This document shows, one piece after another, positions 35,825 to 44,734 of a DNA stretch of 64,000 nt. Origin of the DNA: Desulfurivibrio alkaliphilus AHT 2. Lineage in GTDB: Bacteria; Desulfobacterota; Desulfobulbia; Desulfobulbales; Desulfurivibrionaceae. Under the pieces are notes generated by a model. It made no database searches and was not told where the DNA came from. It saw nothing but the letters and a program-made list of their open reading frames with translations. Numbering within the stretch: position 1 is the stretch's first letter; the number at the start of each line of letters is the position of its first letter. The DNA lies in contig NC_014216.1 of NCBI RefSeq assembly GCF_000092205.1, forward strand, positions 2,423,742 to 2,487,741. Direction: 5' to 3'. Made by a program: the position numbers and the translations under genes.

Positions 35825-36973
35825 TTAGCGCGTCGCCAGTTGCAGGATTTCCTCGATGGACTCCGGCGGATAAAGCTTATCTACCTCCCACAGCTTGGCG
35901 GTATCATAAGCGTTGTCCCTGATCAGGGGGATATCAGCGGCGGCTATTCCGGCCTCCTGCAGGGTGGTGGGGCAGTTGAGGCTGGAGAACCATTTTTTCA
36001 GGGCCACAATTCCCTCCTCGCCGTCGTGCAAGCCAAAAATTTGGCTGGCGAAGCGCTGGAACTGTCCAGGGTTCTGCGGCCGGTACCACTGCATCCAGGC
36101 CGGGATGACGACGGCCAGCCCGGCCCCGTGGGGGATGTCGTAAAGGGCGCTTAAGGAGTGTTCGATCATGTGGTTGGGGAAGGTGTAGGGGCCGACCCCG
36201 GCCGGGGTCAGGCCGTTTAAAGCCAGGGTGGCGGCCCACATCATGGAGGCCCGGGCCTGGGCGTGGTCCGGCTGATCACGGATGGTTTCGGCATTTTCCA
36301 TGATGGTCAGGATCAACCCTTCCACCAGCCGGTCCTGCAAATTGGTGCCCGGCTGCTTGGTGAAGTAGGCCTCGATCAGGTGAGCAATGGCGTCCACCGC
36401 CCCGTAGGCGGAATACTCCGGGCTCACCGTATGGGTCAGCTCCGGGTTGAGAATGGACACCCGGGGGTAGACGTGGCTGGTGCCGATGTTGTACTTCTGC
36501 CGGGTTTCCTCATTGGTGATCACCGCATTGCCGTTCATCTCGCTGCCTGAAGCGGCCAGGGTAAGTACGGTAAACACCGGCAGGGCGGCGGTGACCTCCC
36601 GGCCGGTAAAAAACTCCCAGACATCGACCTCGGCCACTACCCCCACGGCTATCGCCTTGGCCTCGTCGAGCACCGAGCCGCCCCCCACCGCCAGCACCGC
36701 CTCCACCCGGTTTTGGCGGACCAAAGCGATGCCTTCCCGAACATGGCTCAGCACCGGGTTGGAAACCACCCCGCCGTGCTCGAAAAACTCGATCCCCTCG
36801 GCCTTGAGAGCATCGCTTACCCGCGCCAGCAAACCGCTTTGCTTTACCGAACTGCGGCCATAAACCAGCAGCACCCGGCCGACGGCGGCATCCTTCAGCT
36901 CCCGGCCGATCTCTCTTTCCCGGTCGGGACCGAAAATAATTTTGGTGGGATTGTGAAAGACAAAATCATACAT
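35825..36973 (-). CDS. Iron-containing alcohol dehydrogenase (YqhD/BdhA-like)
   Basis: 382 residues; reduces aldehydes or oxidises alcohols with NAD(P)H in the cytoplasm. GGGSVLDEAKAIA (about 97-109) binds the cofactor. Metal ligands are visible: Asp194 and His198 in AVDAIAHLIEAY, and His in PNHMIEHSLSALYDIPHGAGL (268/272, 282), close to YqhD D194/H198/H267/H281. A Ser follows the GGG, which favours NADPH as in YqhD. ATG 36973 sits behind AAAGGAG. Single gene; physiological substrate unknown. Confidence 0.93.
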   Translation of the reverse strand: MYDFVFHNPTKIIFGPDREREIGRELKDAAVGRVLLVYGRSSVKQSGLLARVSDALKAEGIEFFEHGGVVSNPVLSHVREGIALVRQNRVEAVLAVGGGSVLDEAKAIAVGVVAEVDVWEFFTGREVTAALPVFTVLTLAASGSEMNGNAVITNEETRQKYNIGTSHVYPRVSILNPELTHTVSPEYSAYGAVDAIAHLIEAYFTKQPGTNLQDRLVEGLILTIMENAETIRDQPDHAQARASMMWAATLALNGLTPAGVGPYTFPNHMIEHSLSALYDIPHGAGLAVVIPAWMQWYRPQNPGQFQRFASQIFGLHDGEEGIVALKKWFSSLNCPTTLQEAGIAAADIPLIRDNAYDTAKLWEVDKLYPPESIEEILQLATR

Positions 36974-37196
36974 GGAAGACTCCTTTGGTAAAATTTCAAT
37001 CTACAGTCGCAGTAACCATAGGAGCCGGGCGCGGCGGCTGTCAAGCAGATAAATTTCTGGCAAGTTTCCGGCCCGTATGATAACAGCCAAGGAGCGAAAT
37101 TTTAGAAAATTTTCTTGTGCTGGTCAGTAGTTTAAGGTTGGCTGACATTGTCCATTAATTTAACTTTGTTCATGACCAAAAGATGAGGGTTAATCT

Positions 37197-37961
37197 ATGT
37201 TTTTTCGTTTTGTGCAGGTCCTGCTAGCCATGCTTGTCTTTGTTGTTCCGGCGGCCGCCGAGCCCGAAGCCTTGAGTGCAACTGAAGCCGGTGAAGAGAA
37301 ACTTCGTCGTTGGCTGTACGAGGCCGCCCTCGACCTGGCCGGCAAGGAAGGCAATACGCGGGAGTTTGGCCTGGGTGGCAGCCTGACCGCCGTTTTAAAG
37401 GGTCCCGATGATGCCTTGAAGCTGATTGCCGAATATGAGCGCAAGAAAACCGATGGCGAGAAGAGCACCGATCAGATGCTGGGGGTGGTCGACTATGAAT
37501 CCTTCCCCAGCAAGTACCTGGGTTGGTATATCCGCACGGCGTTGGAAAAAGACGTGATCGAGCGGGTCAAGTTGCGCTCCACTTCCGGTACCGGTTTATC
37601 CTACCGGTTGATTAACCAGGAGCACCATACGCTGGTGGCCCGGAGCGGTATCGGTTACCGCTACACCCGCTACGACAACGATATCGAAAACGATTCCGAC
37701 CCCACCATGGACTTGGGGCTGATTCACCGCTACGAATTCGGCCGGCAATGGAGCTTGCGCAACGAGGTTACCTATTCCCCCAGCCTGGACGATTTTGACG
37801 ACTACCGGATTCTCCACGACAGCGCCTTGGAAGTCCCGGTGGGCGTCGGCGATTTCTGGAAGCTGCGGATGGGGGTGCGTAACGATTACAACAACCAGCC
37901 GGTGGTGGAAGAACGGCTGGACACCACCTACTACACCCGCCTGGTTGTAAGCTGGCAATAG
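37197..37961 (+). CDS. DUF481-like outer-membrane protein
   Basis: 254 residues; ATG behind GAGGGT. Signal peptide (FVQVLLAMLVFVVPAAA), then a helical linker (EEKLRRWLYEAALDLAGKEGN) and a beta-rich region of repeated strands ending VVSWQ. The order GNTREFGLGGSL ... YERKKTDG ... RLINQEHHTLVARSGIGYRYT resembles the DUF481/YdiY family (putative salt-induced outer-membrane protein). Probably a small beta-barrel; function unknown. Single gene with its own promoter region. Confidence 0.7.
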   Translation: MFFRFVQVLLAMLVFVVPAAAEPEALSATEAGEEKLRRWLYEAALDLAGKEGNTREFGLGGSLTAVLKGPDDALKLIAEYERKKTDGEKSTDQMLGVVDYESFPSKYLGWYIRTALEKDVIERVKLRSTSGTGLSYRLINQEHHTLVARSGIGYRYTRYDNDIENDSDPTMDLGLIHRYEFGRQWSLRNEVTYSPSLDDFDDYRILHDSALEVPVGVGDFWKLRMGVRNDYNNQPVVEERLDTTYYTRLVVSWQ

Positions 37962-38004
37962 GTAATCGTTCAGTAGCACCGCATCTTCGGGCGACCAGCC
38001 AGGC
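37962..38004 (+). repeat. Palindromic repeat family, left-half copy
   Basis: Begins one base after the TAG of the preceding gene and ends just before the recQ stop on the other strand. Matches the half containing GTAATCGTTCAG and ACCGCATCTTCGGGCGA of the full copy at 13576. Only one half is present, so it cannot fold into the full hairpin. Confidence 0.75.
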
Positions 38005-38006
38005 TA

Positions 38007-39836
38007 TTACATCTTGCTGATGGCGTTCAAAAAACGTTCCCCGTAGCGTTCCAGTTTGTACTGGCCCACCCCGTGGATCTGCAGGAACTCTTTATCATCC
38101 TTCGGCTGCTGGGTGGCCATGGCCACCAGGGCGGCATCGCTGAAGACCACGAAGGGGGGTACGCCGTCCTGGTCGGCGATCTCCTTGCGCAGGCGCCGCA
38201 GTTGCTCAAAGATTTCCCGATCGGCCGCCGCCAGGCCCGCCGGTCCTTTACCGGCCCGGCCGCTTTTGCCGCCGGCGGCCACCGTCGGGCCAGCCTCTGC
38301 CGTGGGCGCCGGTTTGGTGCGGGGGCGCCCCATCTGCAAGGTGGCCTCGCCCCGCAGCAGGGGGCGGCTGGATTGATGGAGCTTGAGCACCGAAAAGTTG
38401 CCCACGTCCTGCTCCACATACCCCAGGTGAATCAGGTGCCGCAACAGGGCCTGCCAGTAATCCTTGTCGCGGTCGGCGCCGATGCCGTAGGTGGAGAGCC
38501 GGTGGTGGCCCAGCTCCAGCAGCCGCTGGTTTTTCGAGCCCCGCAGCACATCCACCACATGCCCCAGGCCGAAGCGCTGGTTGACCCGGTAGATGCAGCT
38601 TAAGGCCTTGCGGGCGTCTTCCGTAACCTCCACCATCTCCGGCGGATCCAGGCAGGTGTCGCAGTTGCCGCAGTCGGCGGCCAGAGTTTCGCCGAAATAA
38701 CCCAGCAGCACCCGGCGGCGGCAGCCGGTGGCCTGGGCAAAGCCCACCATGGCGGCCAGTTTGTGGTTTTCAATCCGCCGCCGTTCTTCGTTCTGGGAAT
38801 TATCGATCAGCCCCCGGGCCAGGGCCACATCCCCCATCCCGAAGAGCAGCAGGGCCTCTGAGTTGAGGCCGTCGCGGCCGGCCCGGCCGGTTTCCTGGTA
38901 ATAGCCCTCGATGTTTTTGGGCACGTCATGGTGCACCACATAGCGGATATTGGATTTATCAATCCCCATGCCGAAGGCCACCGTGGCGACGATAAGCGGC
39001 AGGTCATCGCGCAGGAAGGCCTCCTGCACCCGGCTTCGCTCTTCGCCGCTTAAGCCGGCATGATAGCTGGCGGCGGCAAAACCGGCCTCCTGCAGCTTGG
39101 CGGTGAGCTGTTCCACTCGCTTGCGGCTCAGGCAGTAGATGATCCCCGCTTCCTCCCGGCGGCCGTCGAGGAAATCCAGCAACTGGTTAAAGGGCCTTTT
39201 CTTTTCCAGCACCGTGTAGCGGATGTTGGGGCGGTCGAAGCTGGTGAGGTAGCAGCGGGCTTTTTCCAGATTGAGCCGCGCGATGATATCCTTGCGGGTA
39301 TGGGGCTCGGCGGTGGCGGTGAGGGCGATTAGGGGAATGCCGGGGAATTTTTGCCGCAGGCGGCCCAGTTGGATGTACTCGGGCCGGAAGTCGTGCCCCC
39401 ACTGGGAAACACAGTGGGCCTCGTCGATGGCGAACAGGGCGATTTGCAGTTCCCGCAGGCGGCCCAGGAAGTCCTCGCTCATCAACCGTTCCGGGGCGAC
39501 ATAAAGCAAATCCAGCTCCCCGCCGTGCAAACGGGCCAGCACCTGCCGGGCCTCCTGCGCTTCCAGGGCCGAGTTGTAGCAGGCGGCCTTGATGCCTTGG
39601 GCCTTGAGCGCGTCCACCTGGTCTTTCATCAGCGAGATCAGCGGTGAAACCACGATGGCCACCCCCGGCCGGTGCAGGGCGGGGAGCTGGTAGCAAAGCG
39701 ACTTGCCGCCGCCGGTGGGCATCAAGACAAAGGCGTCACGGCCGGCCAGCAGGTCTTCAATGATCTCCCGCTGCTGGGGGCGGAAGCTTGCGAAGCCGAA
39801 AACATCCTTCAGGGTTTGTTCAATCTGGGGGCACAT
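38007..39836 (-). CDS. recQ: ATP-dependent DNA helicase RecQ
   Basis: 3'-5' helicase for recombination and fork repair. 609 residues with the full architecture: FRPQQREII Q-motif, Walker A MPTGGGKS, DEAH box (IDEAHCVSQWGHDFR), motif VI QETGRAGRDG, zinc-binding Cys cluster (CRRRVLLGYFGE ... CGNCDTC), winged helix, and C-terminal HRDC (FLQIHGVGQYKLERYG). A low-complexity Ala/Gly/Lys linker lies between winged helix and HRDC. Ends against the repeat at 37962-38004. Confidence 0.97.
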   Translation of the reverse strand: MCPQIEQTLKDVFGFASFRPQQREIIEDLLAGRDAFVLMPTGGGKSLCYQLPALHRPGVAIVVSPLISLMKDQVDALKAQGIKAACYNSALEAQEARQVLARLHGGELDLLYVAPERLMSEDFLGRLRELQIALFAIDEAHCVSQWGHDFRPEYIQLGRLRQKFPGIPLIALTATAEPHTRKDIIARLNLEKARCYLTSFDRPNIRYTVLEKKRPFNQLLDFLDGRREEAGIIYCLSRKRVEQLTAKLQEAGFAAASYHAGLSGEERSRVQEAFLRDDLPLIVATVAFGMGIDKSNIRYVVHHDVPKNIEGYYQETGRAGRDGLNSEALLLFGMGDVALARGLIDNSQNEERRRIENHKLAAMVGFAQATGCRRRVLLGYFGETLAADCGNCDTCLDPPEMVEVTEDARKALSCIYRVNQRFGLGHVVDVLRGSKNQRLLELGHHRLSTYGIGADRDKDYWQALLRHLIHLGYVEQDVGNFSVLKLHQSSRPLLRGEATLQMGRPRTKPAPTAEAGPTVAAGGKSGRAGKGPAGLAAADREIFEQLRRLRKEIADQDGVPPFVVFSDAALVAMATQQPKDDKEFLQIHGVGQYKLERYGERFLNAISKM

Positions 39837-40143
39837 ATTAAATAATTAACCAAAAGGCAACGGATAGCTGGGGCCACTGGGTAAGCTGGTTACGGGGGCA
39901 GCGTTGGTCAATGGGGGCAATGACAGAAGAAAAGCGATAGGTTGCCAAAGCCATCTCCGGTCTTGCCCGCCGGGCGCATATTAGCAACCGGTTACCCAAT
40001 AGTAAAGGGTTGTGCCACCGCTTGAGGCCAACCGCCACGGCCCAGCTTCGTTCCGGGAGGTTGTTTTTTTGAAACCGAACCGCGATACTGGTGTCTGATG
40101 CATCATCAGGTGTTAATCAATAACCAGTGAGGAATAAGCAGAA
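39837..40143. other. Intergenic spacer without a recognisable gene
   Basis: 307 bp between the divergent recQ and M16 peptidase genes. The only structure I see is the small hairpin CTGATG-CAT-CATCAG near 40098, about 45 bp before the peptidase ATG; it could be an operator. No RNA gene or open frame is supported. Confidence 0.4.
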
Positions 40144-41520
40144 ATGAAGGATCTAAAGCGGCCGACCCTCCTCCTTGTCATCCTCTTGGTGCTCTTTCTG
40201 GCGCCGGTGGCCTTTGCCCAGGATGTGCACGAGTTCACGCTTGGCAACGGCATGAAGGTGTTGGTAAAACCGGACCACCGGGCCCCGGTGGTGATCTCCA
40301 AGGTGTGGTACGGGGTGGGTTCATCTTATGAATACGGCGGCATCACCGGGATCTCGCATGCCCTGGAGCACATGATGTTCAAGGGCACCGACCGCTACCC
40401 GGCCGGCGAGTTCTCGCGGATTATTGCCGAGCAGGGCGGACGGGAAAACGCCTTTACCAGCCGCGACTACACCGGCTACTTCCAATTGCTGGCCGCCGAT
40501 CGCCTGGAGATCGCGCTGAAGCTGGAGGCCGACCGCATGCGCAATCTCACCCTGGATGAAGAGGAGTTCATTCAGGAGATGCGGGTGGTGCGGGAGGAGC
40601 GTCGCCTGCGCACCGAGGACAACCCCAACGCCTTGCTATTTGAGCATGTCAATGCCACGGCCTGGCTCAACAGCCCTTACGGCATCCCCGTCATCGGCTG
40701 GATGACCGATATCGAGCATTACCGAGTGGACGACCTGCGTCGCTGGTACGATAAGTGGTACGCCCCCAACAACGCCACCCTGGTGGTGGTGGGCGATGTG
40801 GAGCCGGAGCAGGTGCATGAGCTGGCGCGGCGTTACTTCGGCCCCATTGAGGCCCGTGAGCTGCCGGAGATCAAGCCCCGGCGCGAGACCCCCCAGCGCG
40901 GCGAGCGTCGCCTGGTGGTGCGGGCGCCGGCGCGGGTGCCGGTGCTGCTGATGGGCTACAAGGTGCCGGTGTTGATGACCGCCGAAGAGGAGTGGGAGGC
41001 CTACGCCCTGCTGGTGGCCGCCGGTGTGCTGGATGGCGGGGAAAGCGCCCGCCTGGCCCGCCAACTGGTGCGCCGGCAGGAACTGGCCGTGGGTGCCGGT
41101 GCGGGCTATAACGCCTTTTCCCGCCTGGACAACCTTTTTACCCTGAGCGCCACCCCGGCCCCCGGCGTCGAGCTTAAGGAACTGGAAGAAGCGCTCACCG
41201 CCACCATTGAGCGGCTAAAGGAAGAACCGGTGACGGCGGCGGAACTGGAACGGGTTAAGGCGCAGGTGGTCGCCCGCGAGGTTTATCGGCTCGATTCGGT
41301 GCAGGGGCAGGCCATGCAACTGGGGATGCTGGAGCAGGTGGGCCTGGGCTGGAGCACGGTGGATGAGATCACCGACCGGGTGCGGGCGGTGACCGCCGAA
41401 CAGGTGCAGGCGGTGGCACAGCGCTATTTCCACCGCGAGCAGCGCACGGTGGGCTGGCTGGAGCCCCTGCCCATTGATCCCGACGACCCGCCGGGGTACT
41501 TTGAGGGGCATCTGCGATGA
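40144..41520 (+). CDS. M16 family zinc peptidase, active subunit
   Basis: 458 residues; signal peptide LLVILLVLFLAPVAFAQ places it in the periplasm. Inverted zinc motif HxxEH at H72-A-L-E75-H76 (ISHALEHMMFKGT), followed by the downstream Glu-rich helix (EEFIQEMRVVREERR) holding the third ligand. Two M16 halves (the second starts about residue 195). Partner gene 130 bp downstream lacks the motif, so the two likely form a heterodimer, as in bacterial processing-peptidase pairs. Substrate unknown. Confidence 0.92.
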   Translation: MKDLKRPTLLLVILLVLFLAPVAFAQDVHEFTLGNGMKVLVKPDHRAPVVISKVWYGVGSSYEYGGITGISHALEHMMFKGTDRYPAGEFSRIIAEQGGRENAFTSRDYTGYFQLLAADRLEIALKLEADRMRNLTLDEEEFIQEMRVVREERRLRTEDNPNALLFEHVNATAWLNSPYGIPVIGWMTDIEHYRVDDLRRWYDKWYAPNNATLVVVGDVEPEQVHELARRYFGPIEARELPEIKPRRETPQRGERRLVVRAPARVPVLLMGYKVPVLMTAEEEWEAYALLVAAGVLDGGESARLARQLVRRQELAVGAGAGYNAFSRLDNLFTLSATPAPGVELKELEEALTATIERLKEEPVTAAELERVKAQVVAREVYRLDSVQGQAMQLGMLEQVGLGWSTVDEITDRVRAVTAEQVQAVAQRYFHREQRTVGWLEPLPIDPDDPPGYFEGHLR

Positions 41521-41532
41521 GCGGGCAAAACC

Positions 41533-41552
41533 GTAGGCGATCACGGGGCACC
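41533..41552 (+). repeat. Short dispersed repeat, copy B
   Basis: GTAGGCGATCACGGGGCACC, 19 of 20 bases the same as 35683-35702, lying 12 bp after the M16 peptidase stop codon. Confidence 0.6.
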
Positions 41553-41581
41553 CCACCTTGCGGCGATCAGCCCGTTGAGGA

Positions 41582-41606
41582 GGGGACAGTTTTGAAAACT
41601 GTCCCC
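41582..41606. repeat. Perfect 25-bp palindrome between the M16 genes
   Basis: GGGGACAGTTTT, a central G, then AAAACTGTCCCC. Very tight palindrome in the 130-bp intergenic gap, a form often seen as a dispersed element in delta-proteobacterial genomes. No T-run follows, so it is not a normal terminator. Confidence 0.7.
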
Positions 41607-41650
41607 GATTACCGAAAAAACCGGAAAACCGAGAAAATGGCGGTAATATA

Positions 41651-43009
41651 ATGAATTCGCAAAGAAAACACCAAACAGGTTGGCAACGGTTGCTGTTCTA
41701 CTCCCTGCTGGTGCTGTTGCTGACCCTGGCGACCGGCGCCCAGGCAGGGTCGGGGCCGGGGCCGTCGGCAGCGGGGATTGAACACTGGCAGACGGAAAAC
41801 GGGCTGAAGGTCTATTTCATGGCCGCCCCGGCGTTGCCCATGCTGGATTTGCGCCTGGTCTTTCGCGCCGGCAGCGCCCGGGACGGCGACCAGCCGGGGC
41901 TGGCCCGGCTGACCAACGGGCTGCTCAATGCCGGGGCCGGCGACTGGGACGCGGATACCATCGCTGACCGCTTCGAATCGGTGGGAGCCCAGTACGATGC
42001 CGGCACCGCGCGCGACATGGCCTATTTAAGCCTTCGCAGCCTGGTCGAGCCCGACTGGCTGGAAAGGGCCCTGACCACCTTCACCACCGTGCTCGGTCAA
42101 CCCAGCTTTTCCGAGCGCGATCTGGAACGCGCTCGCCGCCAGAGCCTGGTGGCCTTGGAGGCAGAGGCCCAGCGGCCCGGCACCGTGGCCCGGCGCCTTT
42201 TCTTCGAGGCGGTCTTTGGCGATCATCCCTATGCCTCGCCGCCGTTGGGCACGCCGGAGAGCGTAGCCGCCATCGACCGTGAACAGGTGCAGGCCTTCCA
42301 CCGGCAGTTCTACGTGGCTCGCAATGGCGTGCTGGTGCTGGTGGGCGGAGTGAGCCGCGAGCAGGCCAAGGAAATCGCGGCCCGGGTGGCGGCGGCATTG
42401 CCGGAAGGCCAGGCGGCGGCGCCCCTGCCGGAGGTCGAACCCGTGGCCGAGGGGCGGGTCATCCGCCAGCCTTTCCCTTCGGAACAGGCGCACATCTTCA
42501 TGGGCCAGACGGGGATGCGCCGGGGAGATCCCGACTACTTTCCGCTTTACGTGGGCAATCACATGCTGGGCGGCCGTTCCCTGACCTCGCTGCTCTTTGA
42601 AGAGGTGCGCAATGCTCGGGGGCTGGCCTACAGCATCAACAGCTCTTTCGTGCCCATGGAAGTGGAAGGGCCGTTCGTCATGGGCGTTCAGACTCAGGCC
42701 GCGCAGGCGGACGAGGCCATCCAGGTGATGCGCGACACCTTGGAGCGCTTCCGCCGGCAGGGCCCGGACCCCGAGCAACTGCAGGCCTCCCAGCGCAACA
42801 TCACCGGCGGGTTTCCGCTGCGCACCGCCTCCAACCGCGACATGGTAAGCAACCTCGCCATGATGGGTTTTTACGGCCTGCCCCTGGACTACTTGCACAC
42901 CTACAATGACCACATCGAAAGCGTAAGCGCCGAGAGTATCCGCGACGCCTTCCAGCGGCGACTGGATCCCGAAGGCCTGATCACCGTCGTTGTGGGCGGT
43001 GAAAACTAA
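41651..43009 (+). CDS. M16 family peptidase-like protein, inactive subunit
   Basis: 452 residues with a signal peptide (FYSLLVLLLTLATGAQAG). Same two-domain M16 fold, but the zinc motif is degraded: where HxxEH belongs the sequence reads GLARLTNGLL. A glycine-rich-loop-like stretch near GGRSLTSLLFEEVRNARGLAYSINSS in the second half is the conserved M16 R/Y region. Expected to pair with the active subunit upstream. Its last 4 bases overlap the convergent sbtM stop. Confidence 0.9.
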   Translation: MNSQRKHQTGWQRLLFYSLLVLLLTLATGAQAGSGPGPSAAGIEHWQTENGLKVYFMAAPALPMLDLRLVFRAGSARDGDQPGLARLTNGLLNAGAGDWDADTIADRFESVGAQYDAGTARDMAYLSLRSLVEPDWLERALTTFTTVLGQPSFSERDLERARRQSLVALEAEAQRPGTVARRLFFEAVFGDHPYASPPLGTPESVAAIDREQVQAFHRQFYVARNGVLVLVGGVSREQAKEIAARVAAALPEGQAAAPLPEVEPVAEGRVIRQPFPSEQAHIFMGQTGMRRGDPDYFPLYVGNHMLGGRSLTSLLFEEVRNARGLAYSINSSFVPMEVEGPFVMGVQTQAAQADEAIQVMRDTLERFRRQGPDPEQLQASQRNITGGFPLRTASNRDMVSNLAMMGFYGLPLDYLHTYNDHIESVSAESIRDAFQRRLDPEGLITVVVGGEN

Positions 43010-44619
43010 GGTTGAGCCGGGGCTTGGGCGTAGAAACAATAAGGATCCCGGTCATGGGCGGGATCAAGGCCGGAGCTGTAAATAACCGCCTGGCAGCCGC
43101 CGCAGGCCGGCAACAGCTTGCAACTGCGGCAGCCGGCGCTGCCGGCCCGGTAGCGTTTTCCGGCCGGAGAATCGTAGGCCGCCGCCAGCCCTTCCCGATA
43201 AATATTGCCCAGGTAGGAAGGAAACTTGCGGCAGGCGTGGAGTTCGCCATCTGAAAGCAGGGTCGCGAAGTTAAAACCGGCACCGCAGCCAAAACCGGTG
43301 CAGCCGCCAAATGGTTTGCGCCCCTTTTCGTCCCGAATGATATTGATCAGATTGTCCTTGAGGCCCAGCACCGGGTTGTTGCCCGTCTCTTGCATGTATT
43401 CCCGCAGAAAAGCCTGATATTCAGCGGGATCGGGCATCAGCAACTGGGCTCCTTCGCCCACCGCCGACAAACGGTTGAAGGTGAAAAGGTCCGCCTTGTC
43501 TCGCAGGATTTCACCCAGGGGCAGCACCTGGGCCATGTTGTCCCGGGTAAGGGTTAGCATAACCTGGGAGAAGATCCCCAGCTCTTTCAGGATTGGCAGA
43601 AAAGCCAGAACCCGTTCAAAATAGCCGGCCTGGCGGACAAAATCATTGTGTTCCGGCACCCCCTCCAGGCTGACCTGATAGAAGGTGGGCGCTTGGATGG
43701 CCACCAACTCCTCCATCCGCTCCCGGGAGGCGGGGTTGCCCAGGATGCCCACCGGGAAGCCCCGTTTAACCGTCTCCCGGTATAGGGTGTTAAATTGGGG
43801 GTAGAGCAAGGGGTTACCCCCGGTGAAGGTCACCTTGCCCCTGACCTGGCGGGAATCACAAAAGCTTTCCAACTGATCAAGCACCTGAAAGGCACGCTCC
43901 AGGGACATCGTGTGGCGGGAGCTGCGGTCGTAGCAATGCTTGCAGTTCAGGTCGCAGGCCTGGGTAATGTGCCACTGGAGGGTGAACACCCGGGGCGTTA
44001 AGAAGCGTTTAAACTCTTTTGTTTGCGGGGTGAATTTCTCCCGGTCCCGTACCAGCAAGGGCTCTGGGGCCAGGATCAGCCCCTTTTTTCTGGCCTCTTC
44101 CACCACCCGATGCATATTGGCCACCGCCACCCCAAACTCCAGGGCGGTGGGACCAATGGCCAGCTGCTCCGCCGTGATTTTCAAGGCCAGCAGATCGTCA
44201 GCGGTGGCTGCTTGCACCCGGACTCGGCCGCTTCTGGGTCCCAGCCAAACCAGCAGGGTCTCCTCCCCGGGTTCCGGGGCTGGTTGCTGTTGCGCCTCGG
44301 GCGCAAGCATGTTGGCCAGGTTGCGCCAGGTGCAGTTCAGGATCTGCAGGGAGGGGTTAAGTTTTTTTTCTTCCGTTTTAGCTGGTGGCTTAACCGGCTC
44401 ATTTCGGCAGGCCCACACGGCGGCTTCCAGGGTGGCCAGCTCTGCCAGATAAGGGGGTAAGGCCAGGTTTTGGCTTTGGGAGGCAATGGCTTCGGGCAGT
44501 TTTTCCCATTGCTCGTTACCAGCCAGCGTCCCAACCAGGAGGTTCCACTTTTCGGGGGTGACCAGGCGATGACAGACGGGAAAAATCTTCTCCAGGGGTG
44601 AGTTAGTGCTGTTCTTCAT
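43006..44619 (-). CDS. sbtM: Radical SAM/SPASM peptide maturase, SbtM-like
   Basis: 537 residues. The 4Fe-4S/SAM motif CX3CX2C is at C222, C226 and C229 (ACDLNCKHCY), with GGNPLLYP as the SAM-binding GGE-type loop. The C-terminal SPASM/twitch region has many cysteines (CTGFGCGAGFN, CRKF, CRSCKLLPACGGC) for auxiliary clusters. The first ~200 residues are a separate N-terminal domain, possibly for leader-peptide recognition. Together with the precursor gene directly upstream this matches, from memory, the selenobiotic / thio(seleno)oxazole maturase family (TIGR04082). Predicted to modify Cys/Sec residues of SbtA; the exact chemistry is inference. Confidence 0.75.
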   Translation of the reverse strand: MKNSTNSPLEKIFPVCHRLVTPEKWNLLVGTLAGNEQWEKLPEAIASQSQNLALPPYLAELATLEAAVWACRNEPVKPPAKTEEKKLNPSLQILNCTWRNLANMLAPEAQQQPAPEPGEETLLVWLGPRSGRVRVQAATADDLLALKITAEQLAIGPTALEFGVAVANMHRVVEEARKKGLILAPEPLLVRDREKFTPQTKEFKRFLTPRVFTLQWHITQACDLNCKHCYDRSSRHTMSLERAFQVLDQLESFCDSRQVRGKVTFTGGNPLLYPQFNTLYRETVKRGFPVGILGNPASRERMEELVAIQAPTFYQVSLEGVPEHNDFVRQAGYFERVLAFLPILKELGIFSQVMLTLTRDNMAQVLPLGEILRDKADLFTFNRLSAVGEGAQLLMPDPAEYQAFLREYMQETGNNPVLGLKDNLINIIRDEKGRKPFGGCTGFGCGAGFNFATLLSDGELHACRKFPSYLGNIYREGLAAAYDSPAGKRYRAGSAGCRSCKLLPACGGCQAVIYSSGLDPAHDRDPYCFYAQAPAQP

Positions 44620-44644
44620 AAATCTTCAAACAGGTGGGTAAACG

Positions 44645-44679
44645 AAAAAAGGCAGGAGGCCATGGCGGTTCTCCTGCCT
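44645..44679 (-). terminator. Intercistronic terminator between sbtA and sbtM
   Basis: AGGCAGGAG/CTCCTGCCT arms (44650-44658, 44671-44679), then TTTTTT on the minus strand. It lies between precursor and maturase genes on one strand, so read-through would give much more precursor than enzyme. Confidence 0.8.
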
Positions 44680-44708
44680 GGGGTTCCTGGAAACCGTTTT
44701 TGGTCTGA

Positions 44709-44725
44709 GGACGCAACCTGCGTCC
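44709..44725 (-). promoter_or_regulatory. Candidate SECIS hairpin of sbtA
   Basis: GGACGCA pairs perfectly with TGCGTCC around a GGT loop, starting 12 nt after the second in-frame UGA (44740-44738). GCAGGTTGC closely resembles the tip of the E. coli fdhF SECIS (GCAGGTCTGC), where the loop GGU is read by SelB. A second stem, GGCAGC/GCTGCC (44746-44741 with 44734-44729), lies 9 nt after the first UGA. Confidence 0.55.
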
Positions 44726-44734
44726 TTGGGCAGC

